Source: Nothophaeocryptopus gaeumannii (taxonomy: Eukaryota; Ascomycota; Dothideomycetes; Mycosphaerellales; Mycosphaerellaceae). From it: DNA of 64,000 nucleotides. Both the position numbers and the translations under genes were made by a program. The stretch covers positions 1,488,001-1,552,000 of the forward strand of contig JASISA010000023.1 in NCBI GenBank assembly GCA_031771865.1, read 5' to 3'. Shown piece by piece: positions 55,231 to 64,000 of the stretch; within the stretch, counting starts at the first letter, position 1, and every line of letters begins with the position of its first letter. The notes under the pieces are model-generated. The model did not search any database. It saw nothing but the letters and a program-made list of their open reading frames with translations, and was not told where the DNA came from.

Positions 55231-55730
55231 AGCGGCGATATGTTGGGCGTTGACTGTGATGTTCCTCGATATTCCTAACCATCTCAAACGCGAGTCGCTT
55301 CTGCCACATGTCCACGCCAACGCGCGAGCTGGACCCTTTCCCGAGTGACCGGGGTCACGAATAGAGTTGGCGGCCCGCTGCCAAGCTTCTGCACTTCTGC
55401 ACGTCCTCCTTCGCGACTCCCTCGTCCATCTGCATCCTTCCTCGCTCACACAGCTGCATGGACCATTATTCACTTCCATCCATCCTTCTGTTGCCTGTCA
55501 TCTGTCATGCTTGGTACAGCATCGCAATCACAGCCAGTCCATTGACAAACTCTACCATGCCACCCGACGTGCATCCGCGAATCATCAGCTGGCCAGTCTT
55601 CGACCGGTGAGTCTATGCGTGGCGGTAACCAGGTACTTACTTGATGGAGGTACAGGCGGCCTCTTCATGCCATGCACCTCATCCTGTATATACATGCTGT
55701 TGCCTAGCTGTCACCTGCGGACTGGATGAG

Positions 55731-55737
55731 TATATAA
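55731..55737 (+). promoter_or_regulatory. TATA-like element
   Basis: TATATAA lies 71 bp upstream of the ATG of the AAA ATPase gene, a fitting distance for a fungal core promoter. Confidence 0.35.
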
Positions 55738-55807
55738 CCAAGGCCACTCTGCTTTCATCTCTGCCCTCAGGTCCCTTATATTTCTCTGTACAACATTGAT
55801 ATACACC

Positions 55808-57466
55808 ATGGGCGACTATGGCGGATCAGAAACCACTGACTCGGGCACATCAGCTTACTCCCAATTCAAGAAGCAGGTGACCATACCTCATGAGTATGGA
55901 GAGCTGATCGCCTACGACGCCATCCAAGCTCATCACCCAGACCAGCACATCACTCCCGTGCCGGACAGCCAGGCCAACCTCATCGGATTCGCTGAAGCTG
56001 GCCATGCATGTGCCGCCCTTCTCCGAGATGGACACAACTTCTTTGCCTTTCGCTCCTACACTCCGCCCGCCACTCGGATGGAAGGCGGAGAGGGTCGGCT
56101 GACTGAGAAAGTACGCATTGGTCTGTTTAACTACGAGTACCAAGGTGCGAAGCTCCAAGTCTACCATGTGGAGTGGTACAACTATTACCCCAATCAGGAC
56201 AGGGATAAGTACAACTACGTCCTTGCGCATAAAGACAAAGACGGACCACACAGCATTCTCGCCGACAAGCTCATCTCCGCCGCTGGTAAGTGGACATCCG
56301 AGCTTCATAATGAAGTCTACGTCTTCGACGCCGGCACGTGGACGAAGAGCAAGTCGCTTTGGGCTGCCGTCCAGTCTTCCGTGTGGGACGACGTCATCTT
56401 GGATCCCACCTTCAAGGATGCTCTGATCAAGGACGTGGAAGGCTTCTTCGACAGCCGCGACATCTATGCCGAGTACGGCGTCCCGTGGAAACGTGGTATC
56501 ATCATGCACGGAACTCCTGGTTGCGGTAAGACTATCAGTATCAAGGCACTCATGAATTCTCTGCAGAGCCGCGATGTCGCCAGTCTCTATGTCAAGACCT
56601 TCAAAGCCTGCCAAGGCGAACAGTACTCGATTCGGACCATCTTCCAGAAGGCACGAACGATGGCGCCTTGTATGCTCATTTTCGAAGACTTAGACAGTCT
56701 GGTCGTCGACAAAGTCAGGTCATACTTTCTCAATGAGGTTGATGGTCTTGAGAACAACGATGGCATCCTGATGATTGGAAGCACCAATCATCTGGAGCGT
56801 CTTGACCCAGGTGTTAGCAAGCGCCCAAGCCGTTTCGACCGCAAATACCACTACCGACTGCCAAGTCAACGGGAACGCATCTTGTACTGTCATTACTGGC
56901 GGAAGAAGCTGGAGAAGAACAGCGCAATCGATTTCCATCATGATATTGCTGGCCTCGTCACTCAATTCACCAAGGGCTTCAGCTTCGCGTACATGAAGGA
57001 GCTATTCGTACAGACACTGCTTACGATTGTCGGCGGGCGAGCTGGCGTTGAAGACGATGAAGATGACTCCGACCATATCGCAGAAGCTGCGAAAGAGGCC
57101 AAGGCTTTCGAAGCATCTGTGAAGACAAACAGCAACGAGAAGAGTTTGGAGAACAATGGCGGAGAGAAAGTCAAGGATGACGACAAGTCCAAGCAAGAGT
57201 CCAAGGACGAGGTGAAGAAACCTTCAAAACCAAAGCCGGTCATGCCCAAGGTCGCTATCCCTGAACATCTCCAATCGAACGTGCTTATGAAGGTCTTACA
57301 TAGACAAGCGAAGACTCTTTGGCGCGAAATGGACAACACCGAAGAAGAAGTCGACAAGAAGAAAGTCAGCGGAACGTCAGATCCGGAGAGTGATGCGCTG
57401 TGGTCGAGAATCTATGCTGGGGCTGGCTTCGGTGATGGTGAAGAGGATGAGGATTGTGGGTGTTGA
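55808..57466 (+). CDS. BCS1-like AAA ATPase, 552 aa
   Basis: A single-exon gene; the start MGDYGGSETTD is the ATG at 55808. The N-terminal 230 residues resemble the substrate-facing region of fungal AAA proteins annotated as BCS1-like. The AAA core is complete: Walker A GTPGCGKT at about residues 235-242, Walker B MLIFEDLD at 289-296, sensor-1 GSTNHLERLDPG from about 324 and the arginine-finger region KRPSRFDRKY near 339. A long Lys/Glu/Asp-rich disordered stretch (about 415-480) follows, then a helix and an acidic end finishing in Cys-Gly-Cys. No transmembrane helix or mitochondrial presequence is obvious, unlike true Bcs1, so its location and substrate are unknown. Confidence 0.88.
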   Translation: MGDYGGSETTDSGTSAYSQFKKQVTIPHEYGELIAYDAIQAHHPDQHITPVPDSQANLIGFAEAGHACAALLRDGHNFFAFRSYTPPATRMEGGEGRLTEKVRIGLFNYEYQGAKLQVYHVEWYNYYPNQDRDKYNYVLAHKDKDGPHSILADKLISAAGKWTSELHNEVYVFDAGTWTKSKSLWAAVQSSVWDDVILDPTFKDALIKDVEGFFDSRDIYAEYGVPWKRGIIMHGTPGCGKTISIKALMNSLQSRDVASLYVKTFKACQGEQYSIRTIFQKARTMAPCMLIFEDLDSLVVDKVRSYFLNEVDGLENNDGILMIGSTNHLERLDPGVSKRPSRFDRKYHYRLPSQRERILYCHYWRKKLEKNSAIDFHHDIAGLVTQFTKGFSFAYMKELFVQTLLTIVGGRAGVEDDEDDSDHIAEAAKEAKAFEASVKTNSNEKSLENNGGEKVKDDDKSKQESKDEVKKPSKPKPVMPKVAIPEHLQSNVLMKVLHRQAKTLWREMDNTEEEVDKKKVSGTSDPESDALWSRIYAGAGFGDGEEDEDCGC

Positions 57467-58224
57467 TCGCAGAGCGATTTGAACTCAAGCTGATCCCTGT
57501 ACTAATACGTTCGACTTTGTGTGCCAGGTGCATCATGCGAACATACCCTCGGCTCTATGGACTCATGAATGATGGGTGTGCACTTGCACGCGAGACTGCA
57601 AATCACATCACTGAATGAATGAATAACCGCCTGTATCTTTTGATCCTACAGTCTCTGCGCAGTCCTATACCAGTGCCGCCGTCCAAATCTGAGCTATGAC
57701 CAGATGCGCTCTTTCCAGTCATGTGGCTTCTCACCCCAATGGCAGCACCATGTCATTGTGATATGAGGAACATCGAGTAGGGCTTGGTAGATCGTCATTC
57801 ACTAGCCCGATGTCGCTGATCAGTGCTATCATGAAGCCAAGTCTCGCATGTTCCACGAGTATCTCGACACCGGTGATGGCTTTGCCATCCTAATTCCTAC
57901 TGTCACGCACACCCCGCGACAATGCGTATTCCATCCATTGTATTCATTCTCCCTCATCTTGGCCTTGTTTGCGAACGTACTCCGGAGACACATGATATAA
58001 TCTGGGAGTCCGAGCAGGGCTCTGGCCATTCTTCTGGTTCAGCCCGAGGGACCGTCAGATATGGCTGTCGCGACTTATCTGATCAGTTGCAGGAGGAGTC
58101 GGAGGACAATTCGGTCCAACTACAAGGTGATTAAACCGATCTGGCTTCTGGGGATCTGCGAGATGAGCAGCTCCACGATGATAGCACAGCCAGACCAGAA
58201 GATGTTGATGACAACCCGCTCTTG
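57467..58224. other. Intergenic, possible 5' part of next gene
   Basis: No supported gene. A + strand frame from 57922 to 58134 has some coding character and could contain an upstream exon of the gene at 58225, but no junction was resolved. Confidence 0.4.
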
Positions 58225-58805
58225 ATGTTGCGTCGAAGGCAGGAACACGCACCGAAGAAGGAGAAGCCCGCAATGTGTAACAAGGACATCAAACGGAAGA
58301 GACCGGTGCAGAGTACAATGGTCGATGGTAAGTCCATCCGCAGTCCGCCACCTGCTCATGGCATTTCCTTGGACATTGAGTTGCGCAAGCAGTCCATGTC
58401 TCCTCATTGCCACGAGGTGTTCTCCTAGACCGCGCTAGATGTGCTCCTCTACCAAGGTGTTCACTTGCTGATTGATGCACAGTCGAGCTTGACGGTCCGC
58501 CCGTAGATGTGGCAACGTCTAGCGGGGGTCATATTCAGTTGACGCTGAATAGAACCACATACGAAAATACGGAAGGGAGCAAATATGATGCCATGCATTT
58601 TCAAGTAGTGATTCGCGGAGACTGTCCAGCTCGTGTAGAATCCAGCACTCCAGTCACGTTCATTCCACCTCGACGTGGCGATCCGGAACAAGGACCTGGA
58701 CCACGCAATCTTGCAGCTAGGGGCGAGGTATGTGCCATTGAGAACTTGGCCATTACGGCGCAGGTCTTCACTATAGTGATCGTGCTTCTCGCCTATAGAT
58801 GTTGA
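58225..58805 (+). CDS. Hypothetical protein, one intron, 5' end uncertain
   Basis: Exon 58225-58327 has a basic, nuclear-signal-like composition (RRRQEHAPKKEKP and KDIKRKRPVQS). A 155 bp intron (GTAAGT...CAG) leads in phase to exon 58483-58805, reading VELDGPPVDVATSSGGHIQL, TYENTEGSKYDAMHFQVVIR, a Pro/Arg segment and a hydrophobic end (FTIVIVLLAYRC). The total would be 141 residues if the first ATG is right, but the open frame extends upstream, so the N-terminus may be longer. The large intron is unusual here. No domain recognised. The antisense strand is open too, but lacks matching splice sites. Confidence 0.42.
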
Positions 58806-59051
58806 AAGCGGGGCGGGGCGTGTTGAATGACGCCAGGGCGCATGGGAAGAGGAGTTTGGAACTGGAGACTGCAAGTGCTGCCGTAGAGAAGCGCGCTTGC
58901 TCTGAAGCCTCTGATGTTCTGGTCCGGAGGGACGCGTCTTTTGAGGGATTGTGATCAGCAGTGGCGGGTTGCGGTGCGGCCAAATAATTCGTCTCCTCGT
59001 GAGCCAGCGTCTCTCAAATGGTGCATGGAACTCCGCGCATTCCGAGATCTT

Positions 59052-60887
59052 TCAAGAGTACTCATCCTCGTCCATGTCATCGAAGACCCAGTGATCTCGA
59101 ATCGCTATCATCTCTTCTTCCGATTCTGCCTGTTCCAGAGACATCTCTTTCATCCGAGCGATCGCTGCTTTTGCAGCATCGTAATTCTCATTCGACACCC
59201 AGCCCTCTGGGCCCAGGCCAATCGTTCTCTTGAATTCCTCGAGTTGCTCCACGCCTTGCTGCTCGGCGTCGTCAAGGAGGAGGCATTCCCGCTCTTCTTC
59301 TTCCGTGAATGAGACGGGACATGGGGTAGTCGAGTCTGAAGAGATCTCGTCCCAGTGCTGCTTGACAAATATCAGGCTGGATCGTAGCGGTACATTGTCG
59401 CCTTGCCAGGGGTCACCTGCCAACCGATGGATCTTCTGTCGACCGATCGCGAAGGGATAGGTAAGAGCCTCAAAGTGAGAGGAATGGTGGCGCTCTGTCA
59501 TTTCCAAATATGTCTCGCGGCAATGCATCTGACGCAGTAGTTCGACACGAGTGGCATTCTCGCTTTCGCCTTCTTCTGAAGGGTTCAAAGATTCAGACGC
59601 ATCAGACAGTCGCAACGGCGAGTCCAGAAATTCCGGAATACCAGAGCTTAGGAACGCAGGAAGCGCAACACTGTGCTGCCAGTCGATGAGCTCCGTGATA
59701 TTGAAATCGTCAGAGACGAAAATGTTGCTTGGCCGAAGGTCTGGATGTCTTAAAACCGGCGAGCTAAGGACCTTAGTTGGAGGAATCAGGTATTTGGATA
59801 TCTGCAGGTACTTCCGAAGGCTATCAAGATGGACCGAGGGCAGTTGTCTCTGGAAATTGAAGGTCTCTCTCTGGAATCGGTTGAATGGCAGAAGTGGGCG
59901 ACCATACTGTTCCAGGTACCGCATCTCCTTGGTCGCGCCAGCATTCATTGCAGCTTCTGGCTCACAGACTAGTAACAGTCAGTGAGTCCATGAGTGGTCG
60001 AACATACTGTCATGACTTACAAGCCCCACGGTTAATCTGTAGACTCTTCCTTTTGCCGAACCAGAGGTACGGACTGGTGCTTGGGCCGATGTATACAGAG
60101 TCCGGGCGGTCCGTGTCATTAAGATCCACGGGCACTCCGGTCGCATTCGTCGGCAAGTCTCGGAGAAAGTATAGACTGCCACTCGCAGGTAGCCGGATGC
60201 TCGATAGGCGTGCTTCCACATCCACTAGACTTCCGATAAAACGAGTGTAGTCAAGCACCCCCAGGTCATCCCAGACACCTCCAAGATCTCTCCCAGAGCA
60301 GAACTCCATGAAGATATACTCTGTTCCCGCAGGGTTATCTGAGGAGCAAGAGTAGCTGAAAATCTTCGGAATGGGAATGCCCCTAGAACGGAGAAACGTC
60401 ATGGTCGCTGCTTCGCTGGCAACGATAAGACGTTCTGGCTCAATCGAGTGATAAGGCACGCGCGCTACGACTTTGAAGCCGTCTTTGAAGTGGATGAGAA
60501 ATGCGCGATTGGCAGCACCTTCACCCAGCTTTTCGACACCGGTCGCATCTGCGGCATCTCGACAAACAGCGTTAGCAGCGAGACGCTGCAGTTGGTCAAC
60601 ATTGAATACTCGCTCTCGTTCGGCTGATCGTTTGCTCTCGTTATAGCTGTTTAGTTAGCGTAGAATCAAATTTGAGAAAGATCATGTGATACTAACACCC
60701 ATCTGCCAGAGGTATAACGAAATAGAGAAGAACTGGAGGCGAGCGTAGCTACGCTGCTCATGGCCCGACCGGGAGAGAATCCTCTACTGGCCCGCCACCG
60801 CTCGACGTCTGGTCTGCCGAATAGTCTTCTAGATAAGGCGGCGCATGTGATAGTGTGTGGCCATGAACATGAGCGACGAAGAGGCAT
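59052..60887 (-). CDS. APH-domain kinase, AIM9-like, probably mitochondrial
   Basis: Exons 60887-60697, 60646-60021 and 59968-59052, in phase, give about 577 residues. The N-terminus MPLRRSCSWPHTITCAALSR is Arg-rich without acids, a mitochondrial presequence. SGRWVYNESKRSAERERVFN spans the first junction and is typical of the fungal aminoglycoside-phosphotransferase-fold family that includes yeast Aim9. Kinase features: Gly-rich loop GEGAANRAF, ATP-site VARVPY, the catalytic-loop motif HPDLRPSNIF (HxDxxxxN) and the metal-binding Asp in ELIDWQHS. A C-terminal region of about 200 residues ends acidic. Substrate unknown. The first intron uses GTTAGT, preferred over an overlapping upstream GT because only it keeps frame. 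Confidence 0.85.
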
Positions 60888-61486
60888 GCCTTAGAAATGG
60901 AGGGCGTGCCGCAGCAGATGAATGCCGTGAGAGTGTTGTTGTTCACGAGGCGTGGATCCTCCTTTGGCTTTTGTCAAGCCTCCGGGCGGACTTCGGCCCG
61001 CTTGCAATGCGGCGCTTCACTTCTTGTGCTCTCTATTCCTTCGTGAACAATATACCAACAACACACTCCCAGACGGCGCTAATTGCTTGCTGAACAATGT
61101 TTTAGAGGACTACGAACCAATGATCGCGATTCACGGCGCTTGCGTACTTCTTACTGACCAATGTCTACAGCAAAACTGCTGGCTCGGCCAGAATAATAGG
61201 AGACCAGATGCAGCCCTACATGTGTCAACAGCCTGTGCCTCGACGCCAACTTCTCGCTGTGCCGCAGATGTCTACTTGGCAGACCTTCGTGGTACGCTTC
61301 TCCACCACATATGTTGTGGGACTTATCTAGCAGAGCTTGGATGGCACATTGCACTACACCTCGTCTCAATCGTTGACCTAGGTACATTGAATCAGTGACT
61401 TCTCGAACTCAAGATCTCCTGCGGTAACGCTATGCAGCTTGTACTAGACTTGCATCGGCTAATTCGAGCTAGAATAGAACGGCATC
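60888..61486. other. Intergenic, divergent promoters
   Basis: Lies between the minus-strand kinase and the + strand gene at 61487. No gene recognised. Confidence 0.5.
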
Positions 61487-61843
61487 ATGAAAAAAGCCTT
61501 CACAAGTGTCAGCAAGGAAGCCGTCGAAGGTAATAATTACGCAAAGTTCACAAAGCCAACTGTCTCCCGGGGAAAGACAGCTTTCCCTTCAGGATCTCAA
61601 GCACAATCACAACTTGGAGTCCGCTACGACTACGACGGAGTTGTGACAAAAGACGGAGTAGAGTGCCACAAGTACAATGTGCAAACAAATGCGGGCAACG
61701 ACATCCCTTCGGCTTTCAAAAGATGGAGGGAGGCCAATGGCGGTACACACGCTATCATGGCTACCATGTATGTGAAGAAGGACGGCACCAAGAAGGACGT
61801 TGAGAGAGCTCTGGAAGAAGCTCACAACACTGTGAAGCTTTGA
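61487..61843 (+). CDS. Small hypothetical protein, 118 aa
   Basis: An uninterrupted frame begins MKKAFTSVSKEAVEGNNYAK. It is hydrophilic, with a central segment GVRYDYDGVVTKDGVECHKY (one Cys) and a C-terminal charged helix DGTKKDVERALEEAHNTVKL. No signal peptide, membrane segment or known family. The composition and even codon use look real, and there is no competing antisense frame of similar quality. Intracellular and of unknown role. Confidence 0.55.
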   Translation: MKKAFTSVSKEAVEGNNYAKFTKPTVSRGKTAFPSGSQAQSQLGVRYDYDGVVTKDGVECHKYNVQTNAGNDIPSAFKRWREANGGTHAIMATMYVKKDGTKKDVERALEEAHNTVKL

Positions 61844-62231
61844 TGGGAAACGTGACGGGTGTAATGTGAAATGCCACCATCTGGGAGAGTGGATTGTTCA
61901 AATTTTAAATATTATCAGCCTATTTGCTCTTGTTCTATGAGTGTTGTCTCCAAACAAAGAGAGCCACAGTCAATTCGGGACAATATTGATGGTTAGTGGC
62001 TCGATGTGCGTCTTTCGTTGGCCTAGTCTCCTGTCCACTTCGGTTGGCTGGGAGGCGATGTGATGCCTCAGGCGCCAAGCACACGGCTTTCACCTCACAT
62101 CCGTCGTTCAACAACATCGCCTGGGCCGCCATCTCGCCTAAATGCGTGGCAACATGGATTTCGCAGCCCTCTCCAACGAATGAATTTGCCTCTGATAGCC
62201 GTCATCTCCCAGAAAGACGCCGAATCGTCCC
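61844..62231. other. Intergenic
   Basis: 3' flank of the small gene. Short overlapping frames only. Confidence 0.45.
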
Positions 62232-63600
62232 GATCAGACCCACCGCAGCAACAACGCCTGCCGCCGCTGAAAAGTCAAGAAGGCAATATGTGAATTCGAA
62301 CATGGCGGTGCATTGGGGTACCGGACTCTTGTGACTCAGATTTCACTCTCCTCCTGATGCATCTCCCAGTTTCCGCTGTAGAGCCTGTACCAAGGCCGAT
62401 GCCGAGTGCATCTTCGACATCTCTGCGGACGGCACCCCGGGAGGCGTTGCGTGAGTCGCATTCGGCTCCTCTTGTAATGGGGTTACTTAATGCTCGCAGA
62501 TACACTGCCGCCCTCGAGGAACGCGTGGCTCTACTTGAACAGCAACCTCAAGAGCGTGATACTCACCTCCGTCAACAGAGCGCTCCACTTGTCCAGTATC
62601 AAGATGCCAACAGCTCACTTCCAAGACCTCATCAAAGCCAAAATCCTGCTTCGAATGCAGCTTTTCGCAACGACCAAGTCGCAATCTCTCGGAACACACT
62701 TGCTTCGCAGCGAAGTCCTCATAAAGTTCAGCTGCAATATGGCAACGCAGAATCAGTGACCATCTTCACATTGCTACAGGCGGCCTATGACAATAAGCAA
62801 AAGCGCCACCGGAGCTTCCATCCGCCGAACTTGCAAACTATCTGTTCGAGTCGGCATATCTCTATACCCAGGCACGGTACCCTCTCGTGGACTGGGCATG
62901 GTTCGCGAATGGTATGTTCAACGCAACGAGCTCTACTCTGCAACTGCGAATGCCTGTTCAAATGGTCTCTATGAAGTCTGTGGGCGTAACGATGCGTCTT
63001 TGTCTAGAGAAAGGCTATCACCGCCAACAAGTGGATCAGTCCTTGAGCATCTACGAAAAAGAAGCCAGGAAGCGGGCATTTTGGTGCACTTAGGTCTATG
63101 ACAGGTACGATCTGGTCACAACCTTTAATGGACCACTGCTCATGGCTTGGGTAGGATGATCTCGACAGCACTTCAACGGCTGTTCGGGCTACATGACCGA
63201 GACATCGGAGTCGACGTATCAGCACGCTCGAGAACTCACATCCGAGATCGCTGACATGAAACGCAGGAACCGATGAATGTCGATGTTACCTGTACAGACG
63301 TAGCTGCGTTGAATGCGGCGTCAAATATGGCCGGGGAACAGTTGACATCTGTAAGAAGCCTACCTCAATAAAGCTTCCAACAACTAACCTCCTCTGTAGA
63401 TGAGCTTTGCGTTGCATCACTTGCTCATCTATCGCCTAAGATCACGAATGTGGGTGATCTGTATTTCGTACACAGTGATTTGCGTGTTAATGACAAGCAG
63501 CACCAGACTCACAAGGTCAACTTTGCCCGAACCCTCGACCAGCGAAATATTGCAATTGCTCGGCGAGTTAGATGAATGGATCCAAGAAGTGCCTCCGAGA
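62232..63600 (+). pseudogene. Second Zn2Cys6 transcription factor, heavily decayed
   Basis: Around 62252-62290 one frame reads NNACRR, a stop TGA where the second zinc-ligand Cys is expected, then KVKKAICEFE, the start of a zinc cluster. Further on come RRYTAALEERVALLEQQ (the usual linker coiled coil), then in other frames ELANYLFESAYLYTQARYPL and RLCLEKGYHRQQ followed by YEKEARKRAFWCT and a stop. The last blocks match the fungal_trans domain motif region with GYHR and a later RxFWxxY. At least four lesions are needed to explain these frame changes. The 3' end merges into AT-rich DNA. Confidence 0.6.
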
Positions 63601-64000
63601 ACTAGCGATAACTATTCGCCTTTGTTGTTTAGTCTTATTATATTAGAATTAATTGGTATATACTCTGTTATATACTACCTTTTATATACTAAGTTTAATA
63701 TCCATATACTTGAGTATTATAAAAATATTTAAATTACATTTATAAAGAAGTCTACGTTATACAACCGTATGTGCCACGCGGGGGTAACCTCTATTACCTA
63801 CTCTGGCTTCCACTTTGCTACCGTTCTGCCTTCACCTATACTAGCACCTAGTCGCCGTCCTGCCTTACACGTTATGACTTCTCCTATACCTTACCGCCGT
63901 ACGTAGCATGAAGCTACGACGCACAGCGAGACGCCATGCAGCAGCACGCACAGATGTTTCGAGGTAGCGCGCAATCAGAGCGGTAAAAGAGAGAGTTTCG
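63601..64000. repeat. AT-rich end of window, probably the edge of another repeat
   Basis: Composition becomes TA-rich from about 63615 (runs such as ttatattagaattaattgg), resembling the RIP-type block at 29.7 kb. After 63750 it turns mixed, with a small perfect hairpin (CGTAGC...GCTACG near 63902). The element cannot be identified and may continue beyond the window. Confidence 0.4.

Noticed and set aside
55850..56614. 254-codon open frame on the minus strand
   Set aside because: It is wholly antisense to the AAA ATPase, whose Walker and sensor motifs prove the + strand; no domain on this strand.
63900..63925. Short perfect hairpin considered as a terminator or RNA element
   Set aside because: A six-base stem in fungal DNA has no known terminator role, and no gene ends beside it.
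1..64000. tRNA, rRNA or CRISPR arrays
   Set aside because: Scanning by eye found no TTCGA-loop sequences in a plausible cloverleaf and no regularly spaced direct repeats; a tRNA covariance-model search would be decisive.

Overview
The window is nuclear DNA of a filamentous ascomycete (Pezizomycotina, most likely a Dothideomycete). The evidence is the 40-70 bp GT-AG introns, the typically fungal gene families (HET, Zn2Cys6, TRI12-type MFS, fungal F-box and DUF families, Igo1, Dre2, Sfm1), and a 5.6 kb block of transposon DNA destroyed by TpA-producing mutation, the signature of repeat-induced point mutation (RIP). Genes lie on both strands without operons; most splice models below were checked for phase by hand.

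Layout. 1-6.6 kb: small hypothetical genes, a diverged tandem pair (3.2 and 5.25 kb) and a patatin relic. 7.1-12.1 kb: Dre2 (Fe-S assembly), a hypothetical gene, a sugar transporter. 12.3-23.2 kb: a broken F-box gene, a hypothetical gene, a TRI12-type efflux pump with a one-base frameshift, a hydrolase relic, and two tandem DUF7918-type genes. 23.4-29 kb: TatD-like nuclease, a decayed membrane-protein gene, an F-box-like protein, a DUF7587-like protein. 29.7-35.3 kb: RIP-mutated Tc1/mariner and Ty3/gypsy fossils, interrupted by two un-mutated related LTRs. 36-49 kb: small secreted protein, P450 relic, Ser/Thr-rich secreted protein, Igo1 endosulfine, F-box gene with a stop, Sfm1 methyltransferase, mitochondrial aconitase of the Aco2 type, serine carboxypeptidase, second small secreted protein. 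50.5-54.2 kb: relic cluster (HET fragment, membrane-protein fragment, Zn2Cys6 factor). 54.4-61.8 kb: p24 cargo receptor, BCS1-like AAA ATPase, small hypothetical genes, an AIM9-like kinase. 62.2-64 kb: second decayed Zn2Cys6 factor running into AT-rich sequence.

The most striking pattern is a two-speed one. Every conserved housekeeping gene reads cleanly through all introns, while many accessory genes carry in-frame stops or frameshifts. That contrast argues for real decay of the dispensable genes, some of it possibly RIP leaking from the repeat block, rather than uniformly poor sequence. I found no tRNA, rRNA or CRISPR array, and no clearly new multi-gene system.
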